NCBI RefSeq assembly: GCF_009848495.1
Contig: NZ_WWEP01000001.1
Coordinates: 62,001 to 126,000 of the forward strand
Source: Flavobacterium sp. MK4S-17
GTDB lineage: Bacteria; Bacteroidota; Bacteroidia; Flavobacteriales; Flavobacteriaceae
DNA: 64,000 bases
Direction of reading: 5' to 3'
The notes beneath the pieces were generated by a model that did no database searches, was not told where the DNA came from, and saw nothing but the letters and a program-made list of their open reading frames with translations. Below are positions 1-7,818 of this stretch, piece by piece (the stretch's first letter is position 1; each line of letters opens with the position of its first letter). A program made the position numbers and the translations under genes.

Positions 1-402
1 GGTGGCACAAAAGATAGAAATACTAATCGGCAGGAGCGAGGATCTTCTAAACCCTATACAGCTGAACAAAAACACAACATAATCCAACAAAAGCTTTACA
101 GCAGACTTGTGGCTGAACATGGGGAAGAAAATGTAATTATGGAGCAAAATAGGGTAGATATAAAATTGTTTCATCTTAATTTCATCTGTTTTTATGAAGT
201 AAAATCAGCATCTTTTGCTGCCGAATGTGTGAAACAGGCATTAGGTCAAATACTACTATATTCCATCAATGATACAGATTCAAGGCCGAAAAAACATATT
301 GTTGTTGGGCAATATCCGCCGACAGAAATTGATTTAAAGTATATAAATTTTATAAAACAAAACCTGAAAGTTGAGTTTGATTATTTAGCTGTAGCTTTAT
401 AG
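1..402 (+). CDS. PD-(D/E)XK nuclease-like protein, C-terminal part (5' end outside window)
   Basis: The reading frame is open from base 1, so this is the last ~133 residues of a longer protein; the first internal ATG is at about 120 and is not a convincing start. The visible part holds VDIKLFHLNFICFYEVKSA followed by a helix with QALGQILLY. An Asp, then a Glu-x-Lys on the next strand, then a Gln-rich helix is the arrangement of PD-(D/E)XK-fold nucleases and of the C-terminal domains of several restriction or defence proteins. It ends 16 bases before the HEPN-like gene and so leads the same operon as sspA. The N-terminal part is missing, so the family cannot be named. A non-catalytic remnant of the fold is possible. 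Confidence 0.5.
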   Translation, partial: GGTKDRNTNRQERGSSKPYTAEQKHNIIQQKLYSRLVAEHGEENVIMEQNRVDIKLFHLNFICFYEVKSASFAAECVKQALGQILLYSINDTDSRPKKHIVVGQYPPTEIDLKYINFIKQNLKVEFDYLAVAL

Positions 403-418
403 TAAACCAAAAGTAACA

Positions 419-1291
419 ATGATAGAAATTAAATTGGGAACAATTGCCCAAACGGATAGAGGAGCATATATAGAATTAGATAAGGAAATTAGTAGTAGCG
501 AGCACGAAAAGTTACTTAAAGCAATATCGGAACTTCATTTTTATGAGAGTAATTTGAGATTGTTGGAAATGATAATTCTTAATAACAATGAGCTAACCGA
601 TTTAGCTAACACTGGGAAAGACTTAGTACATAACTCTCTTTCTTTTACAGGCGACAAAAGAGCTTACTATGTGCATCACCTTAATATGAACCGTAAATTT
701 TTAAACTATCTAAGTTCGATACGTAGTTTTTTGGATCACATTGAAACAAACACAAAACGTAGATATGGAAAGGAATCTTATAAAATTCAAGAATTTAAAA
801 AAATCACTGGTTATCTATACGATTCATATTTTGCGTACAGATTTTTGTATAAGCTAAGAAATTATTCTTTGCATTGTGGACTTCCAATTGATGACATAGA
901 GCTATCTGTGACAAAGGTTGGCGAAAATTCATTCAGACCTGAATATAAAGTTGAATTCGATGCAAGAGAATTGTTAGCAAATTATGCCGAATGGGGTCCT
1001 GTAAAATCTGATTTAAAGAAGATGGATAAATTCTCCGTATTTGAAGTAACCAATGATATGTTTCCGATTTTAACCGAATTATGGCAGAAAATTATGCAAC
1101 TATTCGAACCTGAGTTGAAGGAAGCAATTTCCTATATTACAAAAGAGACAGGTCATTTGAGGACCGATCATAATCATGTTTCTATATTTACTAACATTAT
1201 TTATGAAAATGACTCGCCTCGGTATTTCACTAATCAAATTATCCCATATGACATAATAGACTCAATCTTGTCTGAACTTAATTCGAAATAA
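419..1291 (+). CDS. HEPN-like helical protein, hypothetical
   Basis: This 290-residue protein is mostly helical and has no signal peptide or membrane segment. Residues 147-152 read RNYSLH inside a predicted helix (KLRNYSLHCG), which fits the R-x4-H motif of HEPN-domain ribonucleases common in abortive-infection and toxin systems. It follows the nuclease-like tail by 16 bases and lies 62 bases before the cysteine desulfurase, on the same strand, inside a defence island. This suggests an RNase-type effector or a regulatory HEPN partner, but the motif is short and the rest of the protein is not recognised. It could be an unrelated conserved hypothetical. Confidence 0.45.
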   Translation: MIEIKLGTIAQTDRGAYIELDKEISSSEHEKLLKAISELHFYESNLRLLEMIILNNNELTDLANTGKDLVHNSLSFTGDKRAYYVHHLNMNRKFLNYLSSIRSFLDHIETNTKRRYGKESYKIQEFKKITGYLYDSYFAYRFLYKLRNYSLHCGLPIDDIELSVTKVGENSFRPEYKVEFDARELLANYAEWGPVKSDLKKMDKFSVFEVTNDMFPILTELWQKIMQLFEPELKEAISYITKETGHLRTDHNHVSIFTNIIYENDSPRYFTNQIIPYDIIDSILSELNSK

Positions 1292-1353
1292 ACCTATTAG
1301 CAAAATAATTTATTCCCGAATTTTAAAGTGGCTAATTTCATTAAATTTGATGT

Positions 1354-2481
1354 ATGGACGAAAAAATAATATACCTTGATAATGCTTCAACAACCAGGCC
1401 GGATGATGACGTTATAAATGCGATGTCACTTGCAATGTCGCAAAATTATGGTAATGCAAGTAGTTCACATCAATTTGGTGAAAGAATAGGACAGGATGTA
1501 GAAAAAGCAAGAATGATGGTTGCCAGTTTAATTGGCGCTGATGCGGAGGAGATTACATTTACCTCAGGAGCTACTGAATCGATAAATACTATCCTAAAAG
1601 GTGTTGTTTCTAAAAATAAAAGTAATAGAGAGAAAATTATAACTGTTGAAACTGAACATTCTGCTGTACTCGACACGTGCAGATTTCTCGAAGAACAGGG
1701 TGTTGAAGTTGTTTATTTACCGGTTAATAGTGATGGGCTTATCGACCTTTCACTTTTGGAAAAAAATTTAGATGAAGACACTTTACTTGTCTGTGTTATG
1801 ATGGTTAACAATGAAACCGGAGTAGTCCAGCCTATTAAGGAAATAACACAGCTTGTTCACAAAGCTGGAGCTCTAATGATGACAGATGCCACTCAGTCGG
1901 TTGGAAAATTACCGATTGATGTCAGTTATTTAGACGTTGACTTCATGGCGTTTTCAGCCCATAAATATTATGGGCCAAAAGGGGTAGGAGGACTTTTTAC
2001 TAAAAAAGGAGTAAACGTCTTTTCTCCACTTATACATGGTGGAAACCATGAAAAGGGTAAGAGAAGTGGTACACTCAATGTTCCAAGTATAATTGGAATG
2101 GGAGTTGCTTCGCAAAAAGCACAAGATTCTATGGAGGAAAATCTGAAATTTATTTCCGATCTGCGCAACTTACTTGAATCAGAACTTCTACAAATACATG
2201 GTAGTTTTATAAATGGTTCATCTGAGCGTCGAGTTTATAATATAACAAATATATATTTCCCCAATATTGAAGCATCAGTACTAATAAAAAAACTTGATAA
2301 TATTTGTGTTTCAAATGGTTCTGCTTGCACCTCAAATATAATTGAACCATCACATGTCCTTAAAGCAATGGGTAAAGATGATAATATTTCATTCTCTTCA
2401 ATACGGTTCAGTTTAGGGAAGTACAATACAAAGGAAGAAATATTACAAGTTATAACCAGAATAAAAGAACTAATTGGATAA
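1354..2481 (+). CDS. sspA: Cysteine desulfurase of a DNA phosphorothioation (Ssp/Dnd-type) system
   Basis: A 375-residue fold-type I PLP enzyme of the NifS/IscS family, of ordinary length. It would release sulfur from L-cysteine as an enzyme persulfide and pass it to the ATP-pyrophosphatase SspD. The PLP lysine is Lys204 in SAHKYYGPKG, and the mobile persulfide cysteine is Cys325 in SNGSACTSN. The N-terminal YLDNASTTRPDD is typical of the family. A housekeeping IscS or SufS role is possible from sequence alone, but the gene is flanked by defence genes and faces an operon with DUF4007, ATPase and PAPS-reductase-like genes. It is transcribed convergently to sspBCD and is tightly joined to the GHKL ATPase gene downstream. 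A TAAATTTG box at 1342 is too close to the ATG to be confidently its promoter. Confidence 0.85.
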   Translation: MDEKIIYLDNASTTRPDDDVINAMSLAMSQNYGNASSSHQFGERIGQDVEKARMMVASLIGADAEEITFTSGATESINTILKGVVSKNKSNREKIITVETEHSAVLDTCRFLEEQGVEVVYLPVNSDGLIDLSLLEKNLDEDTLLVCVMMVNNETGVVQPIKEITQLVHKAGALMMTDATQSVGKLPIDVSYLDVDFMAFSAHKYYGPKGVGGLFTKKGVNVFSPLIHGGNHEKGKRSGTLNVPSIIGMGVASQKAQDSMEENLKFISDLRNLLESELLQIHGSFINGSSERRVYNITNIYFPNIEASVLIKKLDNICVSNGSACTSNIIEPSHVLKAMGKDDNISFSSIRFSLGKYNTKEEILQVITRIKELIG

Positions 2482-2485
2482 TTCT

Positions 2486-4897
2486 ATGTTTGAAATTACT
2501 AATGAGGAACTGTTTAAAGCGCTGTATTTTAGCGGAACTGAGGAGGACGTAGAAGTACTCCTTCAGAAATTTCCAACCATTTTTAACGACGATAACTGGG
2601 CTCCGCTAGGGGGGAATGAAAATATGTTTGGTATCGTAAGAAATCAGCAGTCAAGTCCCATTGCCGCATTAGTAGAAAAAGTAACTAATTCAATCGATGC
2701 TATTTTAACAAAGGAATGTCTTATAAAGGGAATTCAACCCGATTCTAGTGATGCACCTCAATCAATGGAAGATGCTATAAGAACTTTTTACCCCAATTAT
2801 AAAAATTGGGATTTGAAGCAGGCAAGGCGCAAACAATCTGAGGATATTCAAATTGTGGCAGATGGAACGCCACGTAATACCTCGGTCATTATTTATGATA
2901 ATGGCGAAGGGCAGCATCCTGAAAAGTTTGAGACAACTTTTCTTTCCCTAGTAAGAGGGAATAAGATTAATATCCAGTTTGTACAGGGAAAATATAATAT
3001 GGGTGGAAGTGGAGCACTGGTTTTTTGCGGTAAAAAGAGATTCCAATTAATTGGTTCAAAACGATATGACAATACAGGCGAATTTGGATTCACCCTAATA
3101 CGTCAAAAGAAAATTAGTGAAGCAGGAACCAACAGACGTTCCAGCCATTTTGAATATTTAAAAATCAATGGTGCCATTCCAAGCTTCGCGATACATGAGC
3201 TTGATTTAAAATTATATAATAGGAAGTTCTTAACAGGTACAATTATTAAACTATATTCATATCAGTTTCCTTCAGGTTATTCGGGTTTTGCGCAAGATTT
3301 AAATCAGTCTCTGAATGAATTCTTATTTGAGCCCGTTCTCCCATTGCTTACGGTTGATAAAAAAGAAAGGTATCCAAATAACAAAGTCCTTGAACTTGAC
3401 TTGTTTGGTTTAAAAAGGCGGCTGGAGGAAACAAATAGTGATTACATAGAAGACTATTTTTCAGAGGAATATGTGGACGAACTTTTTGGGAAGGCAAAAG
3501 TTACCTGTTACGTTTTTAAATCCAAGGCTGAAAAACATGATGTAAAAAAAAGCAAAGAAATTATCAGAAGTAGATTCTTCAAGAATAATATGTCTGTTAT
3601 GTTTTCAATAAATGGCCAGGTGCACGCTAGCTACACTTCGGAGTTTATCACAAGAACATTAAAATTTAATCTACTTAAGGACTATTTGCTGATCCATGTG
3701 GATTGTACCAACATGAATCCGGATTTCAGAGAAGAATTATTTATGGCCTCAAGAGATCGCCTGCGCGATGGCGATGAAGCTTTGGCACTACGGGAATACT
3801 TAGGCAAAAAATTGAGAAAAAGTTATCTTGATGAGATAAACAGACACCGTAAAGATAGTATTGGCCTTGAGAATGAAGATACTACAGAATTGATCAAGTC
3901 CTTTGCCAAGAATCTACCTAAGAACAGTGAACTATTTAAATTGCTTCAGCATACCCTGAAGCTCGAGGATAAGAAAGAAGAAAAAGAAAAGGAAGCAAAC
4001 AAAAAGCCATCTGAACCTAAAACAAAGCCTGAACCAAAACCGTTTTTACCACAACGTTTCCCTACCTTCTTTCAACTTTACAGTAAAAAAGATGGGATTA
4101 ATATTATAACCTTACCTAAAAACGGTGAGCGTACTGTAAGATTCGCCACGGATGTAGAGAATAACTATTTTGATCGTAGCGATAATCCCGGCGATTTAGA
4201 AATAAGTATACTATCAATAAAAAGAAATTCTTCGAATGGAGGTGATGAACCAGGAAATGGCACTAACATTTCCGGAACTTTAAATATTGCGAAAAGTAGC
4301 CCACATGAGGGCACAATTAAACTTTCTATTGAACCAACGGAAGAGATAAATGTTGGAGATGAAATAGAGGTTAAAGCATCACTGTCTGCTCCGGGAACAA
4401 CATTCGAAGAGATTGTATTGGTACGAGTAGCGGATAAAGAGGCTGTTAAAGAGAAGGTACCTGATGATACAGAAGATGACGATTCTATCGGGTTACCGAA
4501 ACTTCATAGAGTTAAAGAAGAAAACTGGAAAGCCTTAGAACAAAATAGTATTGAAATGAACCACCGTACGGTTATGAATCTTATCGCGGAAGGGGACCAG
4601 CTTCAGGATATATTTGTCAATCTGGATAGTCAAGTCTTTCTTAATCACAGATCAAAACTAAAAAGTGAGCAGCAAATACTAACCGCAGAGAAAAAGTATA
4701 TCACATCAGTCTATTTTCACACTTTATTCTTATACATGATTACCAAAAGAAGAAAGTATTCAATTTCGGTAGAAAGTGAAACAGGTACCAATCCAATTAG
4801 TATTGATGAATACATAAAAGATATCTTTGATAACTATTACTCCGACTTTCTATTGAATTTTGGAATGGAGCAATTGATGAATGTATTGGAAGAATAG
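2486..4897 (+). CDS. GHKL (Hsp90/MutL-fold) ATPase, ~800 residues
   Basis: Numbering here is from a possible TTG start at 2474, which overlaps sspA; the ATG at 2486, four bases after the sspA stop, is preferred, and either implies translational coupling. The N-terminal third is a GHKL ATPase: E68xxxNxxDA (Bergerat N-box helix), DNGEG at 142-146 (G1) and GKYNMGGSGA at 172-181 (G2, glycine-rich lid). A Lys/Glu/Pro-rich linker lies near residues 500-530. After it come a beta-rich region and a helical C-terminus that I cannot assign. GHKL proteins of this size occur in several antiphage systems as ATP-driven clamps or signal-transducing modules. Coupling to sspA suggests it belongs to the phosphorothioate system, perhaps in target sensing. 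Its role is inferred. Confidence 0.7.
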   Translation: MFEITNEELFKALYFSGTEEDVEVLLQKFPTIFNDDNWAPLGGNENMFGIVRNQQSSPIAALVEKVTNSIDAILTKECLIKGIQPDSSDAPQSMEDAIRTFYPNYKNWDLKQARRKQSEDIQIVADGTPRNTSVIIYDNGEGQHPEKFETTFLSLVRGNKINIQFVQGKYNMGGSGALVFCGKKRFQLIGSKRYDNTGEFGFTLIRQKKISEAGTNRRSSHFEYLKINGAIPSFAIHELDLKLYNRKFLTGTIIKLYSYQFPSGYSGFAQDLNQSLNEFLFEPVLPLLTVDKKERYPNNKVLELDLFGLKRRLEETNSDYIEDYFSEEYVDELFGKAKVTCYVFKSKAEKHDVKKSKEIIRSRFFKNNMSVMFSINGQVHASYTSEFITRTLKFNLLKDYLLIHVDCTNMNPDFREELFMASRDRLRDGDEALALREYLGKKLRKSYLDEINRHRKDSIGLENEDTTELIKSFAKNLPKNSELFKLLQHTLKLEDKKEEKEKEANKKPSEPKTKPEPKPFLPQRFPTFFQLYSKKDGINIITLPKNGERTVRFATDVENNYFDRSDNPGDLEISILSIKRNSSNGGDEPGNGTNISGTLNIAKSSPHEGTIKLSIEPTEEINVGDEIEVKASLSAPGTTFEEIVLVRVADKEAVKEKVPDDTEDDDSIGLPKLHRVKEENWKALEQNSIEMNHRTVMNLIAEGDQLQDIFVNLDSQVFLNHRSKLKSEQQILTAEKKYITSVYFHTLFLYMITKRRKYSISVESETGTNPISIDEYIKDIFDNYYSDFLLNFGMEQLMNVLEE

Positions 4898-4913
4898 CAT
4901 TAATTAGCAGAAT

Positions 4914-5747
4914 CTAGATTTTTATTATTTCTGCAACATACTCTTGTATTTCTATATAATTGTCACGTGGATCAAAAGGGATTATATTAATGTTATAATC
5001 TTTTCTCCATCTACTAACCTCTGTATTCGTTATTTCATTTTTATTCATTAATGCGAAGTGATCTGGAGATCCGCCGTGGAATATATTATGAATATACCCT
5101 AAAAGTAGTTTTAGTTCTGGGTCTTTCAAGGATGCACCAAAGAATAAAACATTACAGGTCGAAAATAAAACATGTAAGACACTTTGGTATCCTTTTTCCT
5201 TAAAAATAATATTTCGGTAATCTTTCTCAGTTAAAATAATTTCATTGGCTGCACTACCTGCATCACCATGAGCCTTGAGTAGAAAATGTTCATTAGTCAG
5301 AATATTGTAATTTACGGCACTAGCATTCTTATAAGTTAAGGGATTTTTGCTTTCGTGATATACTTTAGCGTATGCTTTTTCAATTAAAGTATCATAGTTA
5401 GTAGTGATTATAAATCTATTTTTTATTTTTATGATATCACACAACGTATCGGATGGGACCAAAGACTTATCGTCAAATCTCTTCTTAAAAAACTTAGGTA
5501 AATCGGATCCTAAAATATCTTTCAAATCTTCCGCTACGAGAAGAAAATTATTGGAATCATCCGTTAATTGAATAAGTTCTTCCCTTTTATCGTTCGTAAT
5601 TAAAGTATTACTATACGCTAAGTTAATCATTTCAATTAATAAATCTTTCCAGTTTGGTAACCCAGAAGACCTAGATATTCCCGCTCCAATATATATACCG
5701 AATGCACCTTTTACATAGGCTTCGCGAAGTTTAGGGATTACTTCCAT
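4914..5747 (-). CDS. SIR2-family protein (putative NAD-consuming effector)
   Basis: A 277-residue protein that is essentially one SIR2 domain. It has GAGIS at 21-25 with SSGLPNW after it, TTNYD at 115-119 and HG at 160-161, so the NAD-site Asn117 and His160 are present. It lacks the zinc-binding cysteine pairs of deacetylase sirtuins. SIR2 domains of this type act as NAD+ hydrolases in Thoeris, DSR and short-Argonaute defence systems, killing the infected cell by NAD depletion. It is the last gene of the operon that starts with sspB, seven bases after the DUF262 gene, and ends 16 bases from the convergent GHKL gene. No sensing domain is fused to it, so activation should come from a partner. 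NADase activity is inferred from the family. Confidence 0.8.
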   Translation of the reverse strand: MEVIPKLREAYVKGAFGIYIGAGISRSSGLPNWKDLLIEMINLAYSNTLITNDKREELIQLTDDSNNFLLVAEDLKDILGSDLPKFFKKRFDDKSLVPSDTLCDIIKIKNRFIITTNYDTLIEKAYAKVYHESKNPLTYKNASAVNYNILTNEHFLLKAHGDAGSAANEIILTEKDYRNIIFKEKGYQSVLHVLFSTCNVLFFGASLKDPELKLLLGYIHNIFHGGSPDHFALMNKNEITNTEVSRWRKDYNINIIPFDPRDNYIEIQEYVAEIIKI

Positions 5748-5754
5748 GATAATT

Positions 5755-6804
5755 TTAATTTAAAAACTTATTAGTAAAAACTCTATGTCTAATTTTGATG
5801 TTGTTTATTTCAGCACCACTAGTTTTAAATGCAATTATATAATCATAAAGGTCTTTATCATAAATTAGACTAGTTTTATCTTCAATTAGTTGTTCTGGTT
5901 GAGCATTATATTTTCTCCTTAAATTCTCAAATTTTACAAAGTCATCTGCAATTTTAGAGGCTTTTATTGTTTTAATTTTATCATAATTATTATATAACAA
6001 GTAAAACATATCGACGAAAGCCCATTTATTTTTAAAAATTCCTTTTTTGTAACTGTTGATTTTTTTTAATGTGTCCAAAACATCATTAGTCTTTTTCATT
6101 AAAGGTTGTAACTCCGCTAATGTAGAGTTTGCCTTGTCAATATACAATTGTCGCATATCAACTGCCTTTATGCTACGCTTACCATCGTAGTTACAAAGAC
6201 ACACCACATTATCTAGATAATCTTGATGTTTATATCTTGAATTAGATATTTTACAGTCATTATCAAAAAAGGGATGATTTTCAACTATTGAATTTATAGC
6301 TGTTCCAATGTTACTAGCTAAGGCATGTCGTAACTCTACAGGATTCAATCTCTCGCCCATTTGTAGTCTAGCAAAAAGCGATCTTATTTCTTCAGGTGTA
6401 GTGTTGTCAATAATGGATACATGAAGTTTATAATTAAGAAAGTGGTTAAGTAGTGTTTTATCATTATTTGATTTTAGACTTTTAAACTTTACCCCTTTGG
6501 TATTAAAACCATTTATTAATGCATCATTCAAGGTATAATTTACGCTATCATTATCGTCTACAAATTCCCAAATAGCTCTAATACGTTGCTGACCATCAGT
6601 TACTTCATACTTATAGCTTAGATCTGCAGGCGTCTCTCGTAGATAAAATTTTGGAATATCGTAACCTCTTAATATCGAGTCAATTAAAAGCTTTTTTTTC
6701 TGGGGATTCCAAACTGATGTTCGTTGATATTGAGGTTTTGGATTTATTTTATTTTTTAGCTGGATAAGTTCTTTAATGGACCAAGTCTCACTTTTAATTT
6801 GCAT
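5755..6804 (-). CDS. DUF262 protein without a recognised nuclease domain
   Basis: This 349-residue protein has the DUF262 (ParB/sulfiredoxin-like) signature: YQR at 26-28, VWNPQKKKLLIDSILRGYDIP, and DGQQR at 70-74 (YEVTDGQQRIRAIWEF). In SspE and GmrSD the equivalent domain binds and hydrolyses nucleotide, and in SspE it couples phosphorothioate sensing to nicking by a C-terminal HNH (DUF1524) domain. Here the protein ends at 349 residues, and I see no HNH motif in the helical C-terminal half. It could therefore be a sensor or switch that passes the signal to a separate effector. It sits 5 bases after the membrane-protein gene and 7 bases before SIR2. A DNA-sensing role is inference. Confidence 0.75.
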   Translation of the reverse strand: MQIKSETWSIKELIQLKNKINPKPQYQRTSVWNPQKKKLLIDSILRGYDIPKFYLRETPADLSYKYEVTDGQQRIRAIWEFVDDNDSVNYTLNDALINGFNTKGVKFKSLKSNNDKTLLNHFLNYKLHVSIIDNTTPEEIRSLFARLQMGERLNPVELRHALASNIGTAINSIVENHPFFDNDCKISNSRYKHQDYLDNVVCLCNYDGKRSIKAVDMRQLYIDKANSTLAELQPLMKKTNDVLDTLKKINSYKKGIFKNKWAFVDMFYLLYNNYDKIKTIKASKIADDFVKFENLRRKYNAQPEQLIEDKTSLIYDKDLYDYIIAFKTSGAEINNIKIRHRVFTNKFLN

Positions 6805-6809
6805 AGCCG

Positions 6810-7424
6810 CTACCTGTTAAGTTTGGTTAAACGTTGTTCAAGTTCAAATTTTCTTTGTTCTAGTAATTGATCGAGATTTCTAGGAAATGTTAAATTAGTA
6901 AATCTGCTTATGTCTCCAGTTAAAGCTCCATCGTAGGCCAATCTCAGTATTAAAAAATGGGTTGTTGCTAGAGGTAAAGTTACAGTTCTTAAGTTTGTAT
7001 CATCAATTAATCCCGCTTTATCGTGGATTAACTTTTCTGTTAATTCACCTATTTTTATAATTTCATCTAGAAGAATTTTGTCGTTTCCAGAAAATACATG
7101 CCCATTAAGAAGATAAATTAAAGTTGAAAAATTTGCATCATTAACTCTATATTTCTCTGTAAACTTTTCATATAGTAAGTTACTCTTTTTTCGAAGTTGT
7201 AGGAGCGGCCCATATAATTCGTCTAATTTTTTCCTAATTTCTGCTCTTTCCTCATCTTCTTTCTTAGCTTTCAATGTTTTCATTATCTGAATATAAGAAA
7301 ACCATAAAGCTAATAACCCTATAATTATAGGACCAAGATCTTTAACATATGACAACCAATCCAAAGGAATTTTGCTTGGTTCATTGAAGTTATTTATCAC
7401 ATTATTTAGGCAAAGTGATACCAT
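6810..7424 (-). CDS. Single-pass membrane protein with cytoplasmic coiled coil
   Basis: A 204-residue protein with one hydrophobic segment, LGPIIIGLLALWFSYIQI (about residues 30-47), then a charged helix (KAKKEDEERAEIRKKLDELYGPLLQLRKK) and a helical remainder. No enzymatic motif is visible. Its start overlaps the end of the NDT-like gene by 23 bases and its stop lies 5 bases before the DUF262 gene, so it is embedded in the operon. Small membrane proteins in defence operons often anchor a sensor or disturb the membrane. Either would fit, but I do not recognise the family. Confidence 0.6.
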   Translation of the reverse strand: MVSLCLNNVINNFNEPSKIPLDWLSYVKDLGPIIIGLLALWFSYIQIMKTLKAKKEDEERAEIRKKLDELYGPLLQLRKKSNLLYEKFTEKYRVNDANFSTLIYLLNGHVFSGNDKILLDEIIKIGELTEKLIHDKAGLIDDTNLRTVTLPLATTHFLILRLAYDGALTGDISRFTNLTFPRNLDQLLEQRKFELEQRLTKLNR

Positions 7425-7818
7425 TCATTATTTTTTTTAAAAAATTTATACCGTCTTCTAGATTATCAAATACAATAGTAGCGCTTTCACGAACAATTTC
7501 AAATCTTGCGGCAAAATTTTTGTCTACTTTGGATTTTTCGTCAATTAATATTATTGATTTATCCATAGCTCTAGCATACCCGACCTCCAAAGTTAGTCCA
7601 ATACCGGAAGGATTGTCACTTTGCATATAGGCAAATAGAATGTCAGATTGCTTTACGTAAAATAAATCCCAGAAAGTATATTCCGTGCTATCTGTCAGGG
7701 AGTGCTCTCTTGGATTGTAAAAAATAAAATTTTCAGAGTTAATAGATTCAATTACATTTTTTTGCCAGTTTGATTGATTCATTCCACCAGCTAAATATAC
7801 TTTTGTTTTCATGTTCAT
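7402..7818 (-). CDS. Nucleoside 2-deoxyribosyltransferase-like protein
   Basis: About 139 residues from the ATG at 7818, which overlaps the sspD stop in an ATGA arrangement; an in-frame ATG 18 bases upstream lies inside sspD and is less likely. The protein begins KVYLAGGM and has SDILFAYM, then SGIGLTLEVGYARAM with Glu78. This is the nucleoside 2-deoxyribosyltransferase (NDT) Rossmann-like fold with its catalytic glutamate in the G-xx-xE-xGYA context. NDT-like proteins cleave or transfer the glycosidic bond of deoxynucleosides, and relatives have been proposed as nucleotide-targeting or ligand-binding parts of conflict systems. Next to a SIR2 gene this suggests nucleotide or NAD-derivative processing. 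The substrate is unknown. Confidence 0.75.
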   Translation of the reverse strand: MNMKTKVYLAGGMNQSNWQKNVIESINSENFIFYNPREHSLTDSTEYTFWDLFYVKQSDILFAYMQSDNPSGIGLTLEVGYARAMDKSIILIDEKSKVDKNFAARFEIVRESATIVFDNLEDGINFLKKIMNGITLPK

